Source: Peterkaempfera podocarpi
GTDB lineage: Bacteria > Actinomycetota > Actinomycetes > Streptomycetales > Streptomycetaceae
Assembly (NCBI RefSeq): GCF_042466665.1
Contig: NZ_CP162102.1
Location: forward strand, 6,696,001 to 6,760,000
DNA: 64,000 bases
Reading direction: 5' to 3'
This document shows positions 57,223-64,000 of the stretch, in pieces; the first letter of the stretch is position 1, and the number at the start of each line of letters is the position of its first letter. Made by a program: the position numbers and the translations under genes. A model generated the notes under the pieces. It was not told the DNA's origin. It worked only from the letters and a program-made list of their open reading frames with translations, and did not search any database.

Positions 57223-57270
57223 GGCTGGGCGGCTGGGCGGCTGGGCGGCTGGGCGGCTGGGCGGCTGGGC
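57223..57270. repeat. 8-bp tandem repeat, six perfect copies
   Basis: GGCTGGGC is repeated six times without mismatch in the 302-bp gap (57097-57398) between convergent genes. No gene is disrupted. It is a likely length-variable microsatellite. Confidence 0.9.
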
Positions 57271-57398
57271 CGCGGGTCGAGCGGGATGCGGGCGGGCCGT
57301 GACCGCTCCTTCCGCCGGTCCGCACCCCCGCCCGGTGGTCGGGCTGCACTCGGACGGGGCATTGCGGCCCCGGAGTCGCATCGGCCTCGGGAGTGCGC

Positions 57399-58193
57399 TC
57401 AGCGGCCGGCCTCGGGTGCCAGCCGGGCCGCCAGCAGTTCCAGGGTGCGCCGCCAGGCGTCCTCGGCCGCCTCCGGACGGTAGCTGTCCCGCTCGTGGCA
57501 GAAGAACCCGTGCGGTGCCGGGTAGACCACCATCTCGTGCGCGACCCCGGCGGCGGTCAGCCGGTCGGCGATGACCTCCCGCTGCGCGGCGTCGAGCAGA
57601 TGGTCGTCCGCGCCGGTGAGGAACAGCAGCCGGCCGTTGTGCTCCCTGATCCCGGCCGACAGCTCCACCGTGGGCTCCGGGCGGCTGAGCGGGATGTCCG
57701 TACCGGTGAGCCAGCCGCCGTAGAAGACCACGGTTGCTGCCAGATCCAGCTGGGTCGCCGCATAGTAGGAGATATGGCCGCCCAGGCTGAGACCCACCAT
57801 GGCGGTCCCGGCTCCGGCGTACTCCTGCCGGTCGAGCCAGCCGATCACGGCTGCCAGGTCGGCCAGCACCCCGGGCCGGGTGAGCTGCCCTATCAGTTCG
57901 AATCCGCGACGGCGCCCCTCGTCGTCGGCGGTCAGCTGCACCCCGGGGGCCGCCCGGTGATGAAAGTCGGGAACCACTGCGACATGACCCGACTCCGCGA
58001 GCCGGTCGGCGACATCGCGGATGTACGGCGTCACCCCGAACATCTCGAACCCCACCAGCACTCTGGGGTACCGGCCCGGGGCCGTCGGCCGGCTGACATA
58101 GGCGTCCATCGGTGCCGAGCCGTCCACCGGTATCCGTGCCCAGGTTCCGATGGTCCCCCGCCGCTCCGCCTGCTGCTGCAACGCTGCCTCCAT
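57399..58193 (-). CDS. Dienelactone hydrolase-family protein
   Basis: The 264-residue alpha/beta-hydrolase has the nucleophile elbow GLSLGGH (Ser where classic dienelactone hydrolases have Cys), acid TGADDHLLD and the catalytic His in APHGFFCH. The N-terminal YPRVLVGFEMFGVTPYIRDVADRLAESGHVAVVPDFHHR matches the family oxyanion region. Substrate unknown. No adjacent chlorocatechol pathway is seen, though an extradiol dioxygenase is 20 kb away. Confidence 0.9.
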   Translation of the reverse strand: MEAALQQQAERRGTIGTWARIPVDGSAPMDAYVSRPTAPGRYPRVLVGFEMFGVTPYIRDVADRLAESGHVAVVPDFHHRAAPGVQLTADDEGRRRGFELIGQLTRPGVLADLAAVIGWLDRQEYAGAGTAMVGLSLGGHISYYAATQLDLAATVVFYGGWLTGTDIPLSRPEPTVELSAGIREHNGRLLFLTGADDHLLDAAQREVIADRLTAAGVAHEMVVYPAPHGFFCHERDSYRPEAAEDAWRRTLELLAARLAPEAGR

Positions 58194-58302
58194 GGGCTGT
58201 CCGTGCGGTGCCTGAGGGCTCCGACGCTAGTTCCGGCGGGGCGTCGGCCGCCAATAGCGGGAGGCATGGGGCCCATCGGGAAGCCGATGGCCGAGAAGAT
58301 TG

Positions 58303-58331
58303 TTGAAAGTGGAACCAGAAGGGGCTACTGT
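58303..58331 (+). promoter_or_regulatory. Sigma-70-type promoter for yceI gene
   Basis: TTGAAA (58303-58308), a 17-bp spacer and TACTGT (58326-58331) give an almost canonical housekeeping promoter, rare in such GC-rich DNA. Confidence 0.75.
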
Positions 58332-58343
58332 GTAGCTCAGGTA

Positions 58344-58357
58344 GTTGAAGCATCAAC
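58344..58357. promoter_or_regulatory. Operator candidate upstream of yceI gene
   Basis: GTTGAAGCATCAAC has 5-bp arms around AGCA, placed between the predicted transcription start (~58338) and the ribosome site. It fits a MarR-type roadblock site. Confidence 0.55.
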
Positions 58358-58371
58358 CTTTGGAGTTCATC

Positions 58372-58983
58372 ATGGGCCTGTTCAACCGCAACAAGACCGA
58401 GGAAGCCGCCACCCCGACCGCGACCGCCGCCACTGGGGCGGACCTGTCTGCGCTGACCGGTGACTACACCATCGACAACACCCACAGCAGCATCGGCTTC
58501 ACCGTCCGGCACGCCATGGTCACCACGGTGCGCGGCGAGTTCGCCGAGTACGAGGGCAAGCTGCACCTGGACGGCACCGACCCTTCGCGGTCCACCGCCG
58601 AGCTCTCGATCAAGGTCGCCAGCATCGACACCAACCAGCAGCAGCGCGACGAGCACCTGCGGACCGGTGACTTCTTCGAGGCCGAGACCTACCCGGAGAT
58701 CACCTTCCGCAGCACCGCCGCCCAGCGCCTGGACGACGAGACCTACCGGCTGACCGGCGACCTCACCATCAAGGGCACCACCCGCCCGGTCACCCTGGAC
58801 CTCGCCTTCAACGGCTCCGCCACCGACCCGTACGGCAACCTGCGGGTGGGCTTCGAGGGCGGCACCCAGATCAACCGCAGCGACTGGGGCCTCACCTACA
58901 ACGCTGCCCTCGAGGGCGGCGGCGTGCTCATCAGCGACAAGGCCAAGCTGGTCCTGGACATCTCGGCGATCAAGAGCGCCTGA
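58372..58983 (+). CDS. YceI-family protein
   Basis: The 203-residue lipocalin-like protein binds isoprenoid-type lipids in relatives. The fold shows DYTIDNTHSSIGFTVRHAMVTTVRGEFAEYEGKL, then HLRTGDFFEAETYPEITFRSTA and LTIKGTTRPVTLDLAFNG, ending FVISDKAKLVLDISAIK-like. No signal peptide is present, so it is cytoplasmic here. The start ATG 58372 has a TGGAG element. It is monocistronic, with a near-consensus promoter and a possible MarR-type operator. Confidence 0.92.
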   Translation: MGLFNRNKTEEAATPTATAATGADLSALTGDYTIDNTHSSIGFTVRHAMVTTVRGEFAEYEGKLHLDGTDPSRSTAELSIKVASIDTNQQQRDEHLRTGDFFEAETYPEITFRSTAAQRLDDETYRLTGDLTIKGTTRPVTLDLAFNGSATDPYGNLRVGFEGGTQINRSDWGLTYNAALEGGGVLISDKAKLVLDISAIKSA

Positions 58984-59007
58984 GCCACCGCGTCCCGCAA
59001 CCGGCAC

Positions 59008-59062
59008 GGACACTGACGGCCGCCGCCCACCCCCAGGTGGGACGGCGGCCGCCGTCGTGTCC
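59008..59062. terminator. Large bidirectional terminator
   Basis: A long hairpin with arms from GGACAC to GTGTCC encloses GGCCGCCG-CCCACC / GGTGGG-A-CGGCGGCC, between convergent genes. Confidence 0.8.
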
Positions 59063-59071
59063 GGACCGGGG

Positions 59072-60097
59072 TCAGTGCCCCGGCACCGCCACCCCGCCCT
59101 CGACGGTGATGCGGTCGATCTCGGCGAGCTCCTCGCCGGTGAAGTCCGCCCCGCCGAACGCGGCCAGGTTCTGCTCCAGCTGGGCCACGCTGCTCGCGCC
59201 GATCAGCACCGAGGTGACCCGCCGGTCCCGCAGCAGCCAGGTCAGTGCCAGCTGCGCCAGCGTCTGACCGCGCTTCTCGGCCACCGTGTTGAGCGAGCGC
59301 AGCATGGTGAGACGCTGCTCGGTCAGCGCCTCGCGCCGCAGGAAGTGGCCCACCGCCATCCGGGAGTCCGCCGGCACGCCCTCCAGATAGCGGTCGGTGA
59401 GCAGCCCCTGGGCCAGCGGGGAGAAGGCGATCACACCGGCCCCTGCCTCGTCCGAGCGCTCCAGCAGACCGCCCTCGATGCCCCGCTCCAGCATGGAGTA
59501 GGGGTGCTGGTTGATCAGCAGCGGCGTACCGAGGTCGCGCAGGATCGCGGCGGCCTCGGCCATCCGCTCCGGGCTGTAGTTGGACAGGCCCGCGTAGAGC
59601 GCCTTGCCCTGGCGCACCGCCGAGGCGAGCGCTCCCATGGTCTCCTCGAGCGGGGTGTCCGGGTCCGGGCGGTGGTGGTAGAAGACGTCGACGTACTCCA
59701 GGCCCATCCGGGTCAGCGACTGGTCCAGGCTGGAGAGCAGATACTTGCGGGAGCCCCACTCGCCGTAGGGGCCGGGCCACATGTCGTACCCGGCCTTGGT
59801 CGCTATGAACAGCTCGTCGCGGTACGGCCGGAAGTCGGCGGCGAAGTGGCGGCCGAAGTTGGCCTCGGCCGAGCCGTAGGGCGGACCGTAGTTGTTGGCC
59901 AGGTCGAAGTGGGTGATGCCCGCGTCGAAGGCCCGGCGCAGCACCGCCCGCTGGGTCTCCAGGGGATGGGTGTCGCCGAAGTTGTGCCAGAGGCCGAGGG
60001 AGACCGTGGGCAGCAGCACTCCGCTGCGGCCGCTGCGGCGGTACTCCATCGAGCCGTAGCGGTCGTCGGCTGCGCGGTACGGGGGCGGGACGGGCAT
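59072..60097 (-). CDS. Aldo/keto reductase (L-glyceraldehyde-3-P reductase type)
   Basis: The 341-residue (beta/alpha)8 reductase has the AKR residues Asp/Tyr in FDLANNYGPPYGSAE, the catalytic Lys in FIATKAGYDMWPGPYGEWGSRKYL, the His in VFYHHRPDP and NADPH binding in VIAFSPLAQGLLTDRYL and VLIGASSVAQLEQNL. The pattern closely matches YghZ/L-glyceraldehyde-3-phosphate reductase. ATG 60097 has AAGGAAG 7 nt upstream. Confidence 0.93.
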   Translation of the reverse strand: MPVPPPYRAADDRYGSMEYRRSGRSGVLLPTVSLGLWHNFGDTHPLETQRAVLRRAFDAGITHFDLANNYGPPYGSAEANFGRHFAADFRPYRDELFIATKAGYDMWPGPYGEWGSRKYLLSSLDQSLTRMGLEYVDVFYHHRPDPDTPLEETMGALASAVRQGKALYAGLSNYSPERMAEAAAILRDLGTPLLINQHPYSMLERGIEGGLLERSDEAGAGVIAFSPLAQGLLTDRYLEGVPADSRMAVGHFLRREALTEQRLTMLRSLNTVAEKRGQTLAQLALTWLLRDRRVTSVLIGASSVAQLEQNLAAFGGADFTGEELAEIDRITVEGGVAVPGH

Positions 60098-60177
60098 GGA
60101 AGGACTTCCTTGTTCGCAGGGTGCGGATCTGCAGACGTCAAGCTACTACCCGCGATCGGGGCTGCGAGGATGAGGTC

Positions 60178-60567
60178 GTGACGATCTTCCGAGTGGGCAG
60201 GCCGTGCACCGTGGTGGTCTGCCGGGGCTGCTGCTGCGGTTCCGCGCGAAAGTTCCCGGACACCGATCACGAGGCCCAGCTGCACCGGCTGCGGGAGGCC
60301 GCCGCAGGGTCGGACGGCTCGCTGGTGATACGCACCACCGACTGTCTCGGGGCGTGCGAGCGGGCCAACGTCCTGGTGGTGCAGCCCTCCACCCGGGGCC
60401 GCACCCGGGGCGGCCGGACCGAGTGGCTGGGCTGGGCACTCGATCAGGACTGCATCGAGGACGTGGTCGCGTACACCCTCGCCGGCGGCCCCGGCCTCAC
60501 CCCCTGCCCGGCCACGCTGGAGCTGCACCGCGCACCCGCACCCCGCGATCCCGGACCGCGCCGCTGA
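60178..60567 (+). CDS. Thioredoxin-like [2Fe-2S] ferredoxin
   Basis: The 129-residue protein has cluster cysteines in VVVCRGCCCGSARKF and DCLGACERANVLVV, as in thioredoxin-fold (2Fe-2S) ferredoxins. The start GTG 60178 has GAGGATGAGG immediately upstream. It may be an electron carrier for a cytoplasmic reductase; no partner is adjacent except the divergent aldo/keto reductase. Confidence 0.85.
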   Translation: MTIFRVGRPCTVVVCRGCCCGSARKFPDTDHEAQLHRLREAAAGSDGSLVIRTTDCLGACERANVLVVQPSTRGRTRGGRTEWLGWALDQDCIEDVVAYTLAGGPGLTPCPATLELHRAPAPRDPGPRR

Positions 60568-60694
60568 GCCGTGCACTCCGGCGGCATGCACCCCCGGTTG
60601 TCTTCGCGCGGCCTGTCCGGCGGGCACGCGGCACGGCTCGCCGGGCACGGCCGGGGCACCACTGCGGGACCGCCTCCACCGCACGGTGGAGGGA

Positions 60695-61252
60695 TCAGGG
60701 CAGCACGTCGATGTTGGCGGCGCGCGCTTCCATGGCCGCGGCCTCGGCGTGCAGGGCACGGCGGCGCCGGGCCAGGACCGCGCAGGAGGCGGCGGTGGCG
60801 AAGCCGAGGGAGACCAGTCCCATGGTCGGCCGGGCGAGCCGTTCGCCCAGCAGATGGTCGACCGAGTAGCGCCCGGGGCCGGTGAGGGCCAGGGCGCCGG
60901 CGGCCGCACCGAGCAGCACGGGGTACTCCAGGCCCCCGCCCGCCGCGAAGAACCCGTTGGGGGCGTGCACCGCGGCCGCCGCCGCCATGGTGCCCATACC
61001 GGCGGCGCCCGCGGCGGGGGTGGCCAGCCCGAGGAGCATCAGGGCACCGCCGCCGGCCTCGCCGACGCCCGCGGCCAGGGCGCTGTCCCGGCCCGGCCGG
61101 AAGCCCATCTGCTCCATGGCCCCGGCGGTGTCGTCAAGACCGCCGCCGCCGAGCCAGCCGAAGAGCTTCTGCACACCGTGGGCGACCAGTGCGCCCCCGA
61201 CTGCACCGCGCAGGGCCAGCAGGCCGAAGTCTCGCGGGTCCGCACAGGTCAT
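60695..61252 (-). CDS. DoxX-family membrane protein
   Basis: The 185-residue protein has four helices (LLALRGAVGGALVAHGVQKLFGWLGG, AGVGEAGGGALMLLGLATPAAGAA, AAVHAPNGFFAAGGGLEYPVLLGAAAGALALTGPG, VSLGFATAASCAVLARRRR). DoxX relatives occur in sulfur/oxidative stress complexes. ATG 61252 has GGGAGG 5 nt upstream. No redox partner is adjacent on the same strand. Confidence 0.88.
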   Translation of the reverse strand: MTCADPRDFGLLALRGAVGGALVAHGVQKLFGWLGGGGLDDTAGAMEQMGFRPGRDSALAAGVGEAGGGALMLLGLATPAAGAAGMGTMAAAAAVHAPNGFFAAGGGLEYPVLLGAAAGALALTGPGRYSVDHLLGERLARPTMGLVSLGFATAASCAVLARRRRALHAEAAAMEARAANIDVLP

Positions 61253-61337
61253 CTCAGCCTCCCAGGGCATCCACGACGGCAGGTGTGCCACCGTGCCGCG
61301 ACCTTGGCACCGTAACCCGGGTGCTCCGCCCCCGCCC

Positions 61338-61440
61338 GTCGGCCGCCGTGCGTGCCCGCCTGTGCGTCCTGCAGGTCGGCCGTCGCGCGTGCGTGCCCGC
61401 CCGTGCGTCCCGCCGGTCGGCCGCCGCGCGGTGCCGCGCT
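61338..61440. repeat. Imperfect direct repeats
   Basis: Two and a half imperfect copies of a 37-41-bp unit that begins GTCGGCCG(C/T)CG(T/C)GCGTG lie just downstream of the adenine deaminase gene (starts 61338, 61375, 61416). The rest of the 187-bp gap is unremarkable. Confidence 0.5.
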
Positions 61441-62435
61441 CAGCCGAAGCGGTGCGCCTCGACCTCGGCGAGATAGGCGGCCCGCTGCTTGTCGTCGAGG
61501 AAGGAGGCGTGGAAGGAGTTGGCCGCCAGGGTGCGCCGCTGCTCCTCGTCCAGTCCCAGTGCGGCGGTGAGGGCGCGGAAGTTGTCCTCCACATAGCCGC
61601 CGAAGTAGGAGGGGTCGTCCGAGTTCACGGTGACCAGCAGCCCGGCCTCCAGCATCCGCGGCAGCGGGTGGTCCTCCAGCCGGTCGACGCAGCGCAGCCG
61701 CACGTTGGAGAGCGGGCAGACGGTCAGCGGCACGCGTTCCCGGCGCAGCCGCTCCACCAGCCGCTCGTCCTCCAGGCTGCGGATGCCGTGGTCGATGCGC
61801 TCGACGCGCAGCAGGTCCAGGGCCTCCCAGACGTACTCGGGCGGCCCCTCCTCACCGGCGTGCGCCACGAGGTGCAGCCCGGCCTCCCTGGCCAGCGCGA
61901 AGACCTCCTGGAACTTCGACGGGGGATTGCCGACCTCGGCGGAGTCCAGTCCGACCGCGGTGATCAGGGTGCCGAAGTAGGGCCTGGCGCTCTCCAGGGT
62001 CTCCAGCGCGTCCTCGGCGGAGAGGTCCCGCAGGAAGCAGAGGATCAGCCGGGTGGTGATGCCGTGGCGCTGCTCCGCGGAGTCGAGCGCCCGGCCGAGG
62101 CCCTCGACCACGGTGCGGAGGTCGACGCCGCGGGCGGTGTGCGCCTGCGGGTCGAAGAAGATCTCCGCGTGCCGTACACCCTGCCGCCGGGCCCGTGCCA
62201 GATAGGCCTCGGCGAGGTCGGTGAAGTCCTGCTCGGTGCGGAGCACCGCCATGAGTGCGTAGTAGAGGTCGAGGAAGGACTGCAGGTCGCGGAAGGAGTA
62301 GGCGGCGCGCAGGTCGTCCGCCGAACCGTAGGGGAGGTCGATCCCGTTGCGGGCCGCGAGGGCGAGGGCCAGTTCCGGCTCCAGGGTCCCCTCGATATGG
62401 AGGTGGAGTTCGGCCTTGGGCAGCGGGGTGGTCAT
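61440..62435 (-). CDS. Adenine deaminase (adenosine deaminase family)
   Basis: The 331-residue TIM-barrel deaminase starts ATG 62435 (AAGGAAG). Metal and catalytic residues are seen in KAELHLHIEGTLEPEL, HAGEEGPPEYVWEALDLLRVERIDHG and VTVNSDDPSYFGG. The EGTLEPEL, FRDLQSFLDLYYALMAVLRTEQDF, FFDPQAHTARG and VGLDSAEVGNPPSKFQ blocks match the adenine-specific branch (EC 3.5.4.2) better than adenosine deaminase. It would convert adenine to hypoxanthine plus ammonia. Confidence 0.88.
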   Translation of the reverse strand: MTTPLPKAELHLHIEGTLEPELALALAARNGIDLPYGSADDLRAAYSFRDLQSFLDLYYALMAVLRTEQDFTDLAEAYLARARRQGVRHAEIFFDPQAHTARGVDLRTVVEGLGRALDSAEQRHGITTRLILCFLRDLSAEDALETLESARPYFGTLITAVGLDSAEVGNPPSKFQEVFALAREAGLHLVAHAGEEGPPEYVWEALDLLRVERIDHGIRSLEDERLVERLRRERVPLTVCPLSNVRLRCVDRLEDHPLPRMLEAGLLVTVNSDDPSYFGGYVEDNFRALTAALGLDEEQRRTLAANSFHASFLDDKQRAAYLAEVEAHRFG

Positions 62436-62894
62436 GGACTTCCTTGCGGGTTGCTCCGGACGGGGTCGCACCACCGTAACCCGCGCGCCGGGAGGTTCGG
62501 CCCGGTCGCCGGAGGCCGGTCCGCGGCGGCGTCCGGTGATCGTTCAGGGTGGGGGCGCACCGTTGCAGGCCGGCCCGGACCCGGGCGGGCATCCGGTGGT
62601 GCCGATCCGGCCCGTCCCGCCGCCGTGTCCGGCGTCGTCGCGGCGCGTCCAGGCCGCCGCCGGACGCCGCCGGATCCCTCCCGAAGGCGCCTGGAGGCCC
62701 CTGCGGAGTGATGCCGCTCACAGGCCGGCGGACGTCAACGAGGCGCGGTAGTTGATAAGACGGGCCGCCGGGACTTCTCATCGGATCCTCATTCCGACCC
62801 GGAACCGGCGGTCTGCGGAACAGAGGGCGACCGCCCTACGTTGTGGCAGGTCAGCGGGGCAATTGTGGAGATGCCGAGAAGTTCGCATCGGCAG
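62436..62894. other. Intergenic region upstream of adenine deaminase
   Basis: The 459-bp noncoding stretch has GC-rich sequence to about 62740, then mixed sequence with a TTGATAAGA segment near 62753 and a small hairpin (TGCCGA near 62874 with TCGGCA near 62889). No ORF with a ribosome site is seen. The adenine deaminase promoter must lie at its left end. Confidence 0.35.
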
Positions 62895-62919
62895 GTTTGA
62901 GGGTGGTGCGACCGGGTAA
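62895..62919 (+). promoter_or_regulatory. Sigma-B-type promoter candidate
   Basis: GTTT-N15-GGGTAA fits the Streptomyces sigma-B/sigma-F stress-promoter pattern (GNNT-N14-16-GGGTA). It predicts a transcript starting near 62926 and a ~280-nt leader for the SLT-type gene. Confidence 0.5.
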
Positions 62920-62956
62920 CCCCGGCGGCCGCCGGTGGATTCCCGAGATGGTCTGT

Positions 62957-63054
62957 CTACGATCGACGGCCGTAGCAACCGGTCTTGGCCGGTTCCGGGA
63001 GCGGGGCTAAGACTGTGGCCAGTTGCTAGGCGCCCCGCCTACCGCAGCTCCCGG
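62957..63054 (+). ncRNA. Structured 5' leader with predicted pseudoknot
   Basis: Several pairings can form in the leader of the SLT-type gene: CTACG/CGTAG (62957-62961, 62971-62975); AACCGG/CCGGTT (62977-62982, 62989-62994); the nested stems CCGGGA and GCGGGGC (62995-63007) with GCCCCGC (63032-63038) and TCCCGG (63049-63054). TAGCAAC (62973-62979) also pairs with GTTGCTA (63022-63028) in the loop of the main stem, a pseudoknot. Some pairings exclude one another, as in a switch. It does not match the c-di-AMP (ydaO) riboswitch pattern known upstream of other Streptomyces cell-wall hydrolase genes. Function is inferred only. Confidence 0.5.
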
Positions 63055-63204
63055 CTCACCGGGATGCGGACCGCGGGGCGTGCCCGTCCGGCACTGAACC
63101 CGAAACCGGGGTGCCCACGGTTCTGGCGTCACCGAAGCTACCGCGGCTCATGCCGCTGTGCTGCCGTGCGCGCTGGGGCCGAGCCAACCGATTGAGGTCT
63201 TCCC

Positions 63205-63779
63205 ATGCGTCTGTCCTCCCTCACCGGCCTGCGCCGGAGTACCGCCGTCGCCGTTACCGTCGCCGGCCTTGCATCCGCTGCCGCGCTGGCCGCTCCGGCG
63301 AGCGCCTCCGCTGCGACGGCTTCGGTCTCCTCGCACGAGGCCCACGTGGCGCATCTGGCCCATGTGCACCACCAGCACGTGCTGCACATCGCGCACCTGA
63401 ACACCCAGGCCCGCGCCGCGGCCCACGAGGCCGCCCAGTCCGCCTCCCGCTCCGAGGCGCGCGCCCGCTCGCCCCGGTGACCAGCACCACCCCGACCGCG
63501 GTGCGTGCCCTGGCCCGCACCATGGTCCCCGCCGGTCAGTGGGCCGCGTTCGACGCGATCATCACCCACGAGAGCGACTGGGACATCCACGCCACCAACC
63601 CGTCCTCCGGCGCCTACGGCCTGCCGCAGGCCCTGCCGGGCTCCAAGATGGCGGAGGTTGCCTCCGACTGGCGTACCAACCCGGTCACCCAGATCTCCTG
63701 GGGCCTCAAGTACATGAACGAGCGCTACGGCAGCCCGAACGCCGCCTGGTCGTTCTGGCAGACCCACCACTGGTACTGA
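63205..63779 (+). pseudogene. Secreted SLT-type lytic transglycosylase-like, frameshifted
   Basis: ATG 63205 encodes a signal peptide (AVAVTVAGLASAAALAAPASASA) and a His/Ala-rich spacer (EAHVAHLAHVHHQHVLHIAHL), then reaches a stop after SRSEARARSPR. In another frame the sequence continues with VTSTTPTAVRALARTMVPAGQWAAFDAIITHESDW and NPSSGAYGLPQALPGSKMAEVASDWRTNP, a lysozyme-like fold with its catalytic Glu in HESDW. One C appears missing from the run at 63472-63475. Restored length is about 191 residues. It is probably a cell-wall hydrolase for growth or germination. Confidence 0.85.
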
Positions 63780-63805
63780 TCCGACCCGGTCAGCACAGTG
63801 CACCC

Positions 63806-63845
63806 GGCTGCGCCCCGCCCCACAACCTGGGAGCGGGGCGCAGCC
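63806..63845 (+). terminator. Terminator after SLT-type gene
   Basis: GGCTGCGCCCCGC (63806-63818) and GCGGGGCGCAGCC (63833-63845) form a perfect 13-bp stem 27 bp past the stop codon. Confidence 0.8.
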
Positions 63846-63900
63846 CTGCGCTGTCCGCGATCCGTGCGGGCACTCGCGGGTCTTCGAGGCGGAGGCCGCG

Positions 63901-63999
63901 ATGCCGACCCCGACCTGGCGAGAAGCCCGTGTATACGAGGGGGAGTCACGGAGCGGGCGAGCCGGATCGGCCGACCGGCGACGGACGCTGGAGCGATGA
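63901..63999 (+). CDS. Small ORF (32 aa) at window end
   Basis: A GGAGG ribosome site lies 5-6 nt before ATG 63901. The ORF (MPTPTWREARVYEGESRSGR and 12 more residues) stops at 63999. A further ATG at 63996 overlaps that stop as ATGA, suggesting coupling to a gene beyond the window. No family is recognised. Confidence 0.35.
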   Translation: MPTPTWREARVYEGESRSGRAGSADRRRTLER

Positions 64000-64000
64000 C

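Noticed and set aside
57890..57915. tRNA T-loop-like GTTCGAATC
   Set aside because: It lies inside the dienelactone hydrolase gene, with no acceptor stem or anticodon arm around it. No other tRNA-like cloverleaf was found.
55810..59013. A ~1000-codon minus-strand open frame spanning several genes
   Set aside because: It overlaps five well-supported genes and two terminators, and its translation has no recognisable domain.
62926..63204. c-di-AMP (ydaO-type) riboswitch
   Set aside because: The conserved GGGGUGAAUC- and CAGCUAACCUCGUA-like segments expected in that class are not present, so only an unclassified structured leader is reported.

Overview
The window is very GC-rich, with third positions almost always G or C, many GTG/TTG starts and tight ATGA/GTGA overlaps. 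It carries mycothiol-dependent detoxification genes, PAS/SpoIIE phosphatases with anti-sigma-type ATPase domains, and LacI-type GGGAGCGCTCCC operators. Together these point to a Streptomycetaceae actinobacterium (Streptomyces, Kitasatospora or Streptacidiphilus). I found no rRNA, tRNA, CRISPR array, phage module or complete transposase. Most of the window looks like ordinary chromosomal arm or core-flank sequence.

Layout. 1-3.4 kb: a partial gene, a BrkB/YihY membrane protein, rsgA and a small membrane peptide. 3.5-10.9 kb: a flavin-pyrimidine/sugar block, with ribD and an LLM oxidoreductase plus a frameshifted GTP cyclohydrolase II (ribA) on the minus strand, and divergently a translationally coupled GT2-MFS-GT4 operon. 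10.9-22 kb: the first copy of a ~220-bp MITE-like element, a LacI regulator with its operators, DUF4230, MarR, a DUF3105/DUF305 pair, a LuxR-type regulator, a degenerate PP2C-like protein, TetR, a PadR/HAAS pair and a DUF3761 lipoprotein. 22-26 kb: agmatine deiminase and a divergent two-gene urease (ureAB fusion and ureC) separated by a 19-bp minisatellite. 26.6-31 kb: two tandem PAS-SpoIIE-HATPase proteins. 31-41 kb: DUF2637, an iron-regulated FhuF-type reductase with an iron box, a zinc-ribbon protein with a degenerate Mrr-like domain, an APH(6)/hydroxyurea-type kinase, an HNH lipoprotein, a MobA-like transferase, an extradiol-type dioxygenase with divergent MarR, and a frameshifted FUSC gene ending in the second MITE copy. 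41-46 kb: a frameshifted GT39 mannosyltransferase and a Nur-box-controlled nickel transporter. 46-57 kb: secreted proteins, VOC, HD, two coupled acyl-CoA synthetases, an AMIN-like protein divergent from an XRE-cupin/DUF6126 pair, the mycothiol formaldehyde pathway pair, a carotenoid-oxygenase remnant and a LacI-controlled GNAT. 57-64 kb: dienelactone hydrolase, YceI, aldo-keto reductase, ferredoxin, DoxX, adenine deaminase and a frameshifted secreted SLT-type protein behind a long structured leader.

Themes. Nickel use (urease, Nur-box transporter), nitrogen salvage (agmatine deiminase, urease, adenine deaminase) and stress signalling (SpoIIE/HATPase proteins and a sigma-B-type promoter) recur. 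Four genes (ribA, FUSC, GT39, SLT) and probably a fifth (DUF4230) are broken by apparent single-base indels at G/C runs. That many in 64 kb suggests either assembly error or active decay, and raw reads should settle it. The items most worth following are the MITE-like element sitting on CTAG stop codons, the pseudoknot-capable leader at 62.9-63.2 kb, the ribD/ribA/glycosyltransferase block, the flap-altered urease without accessory genes, and the paired operator palindromes.
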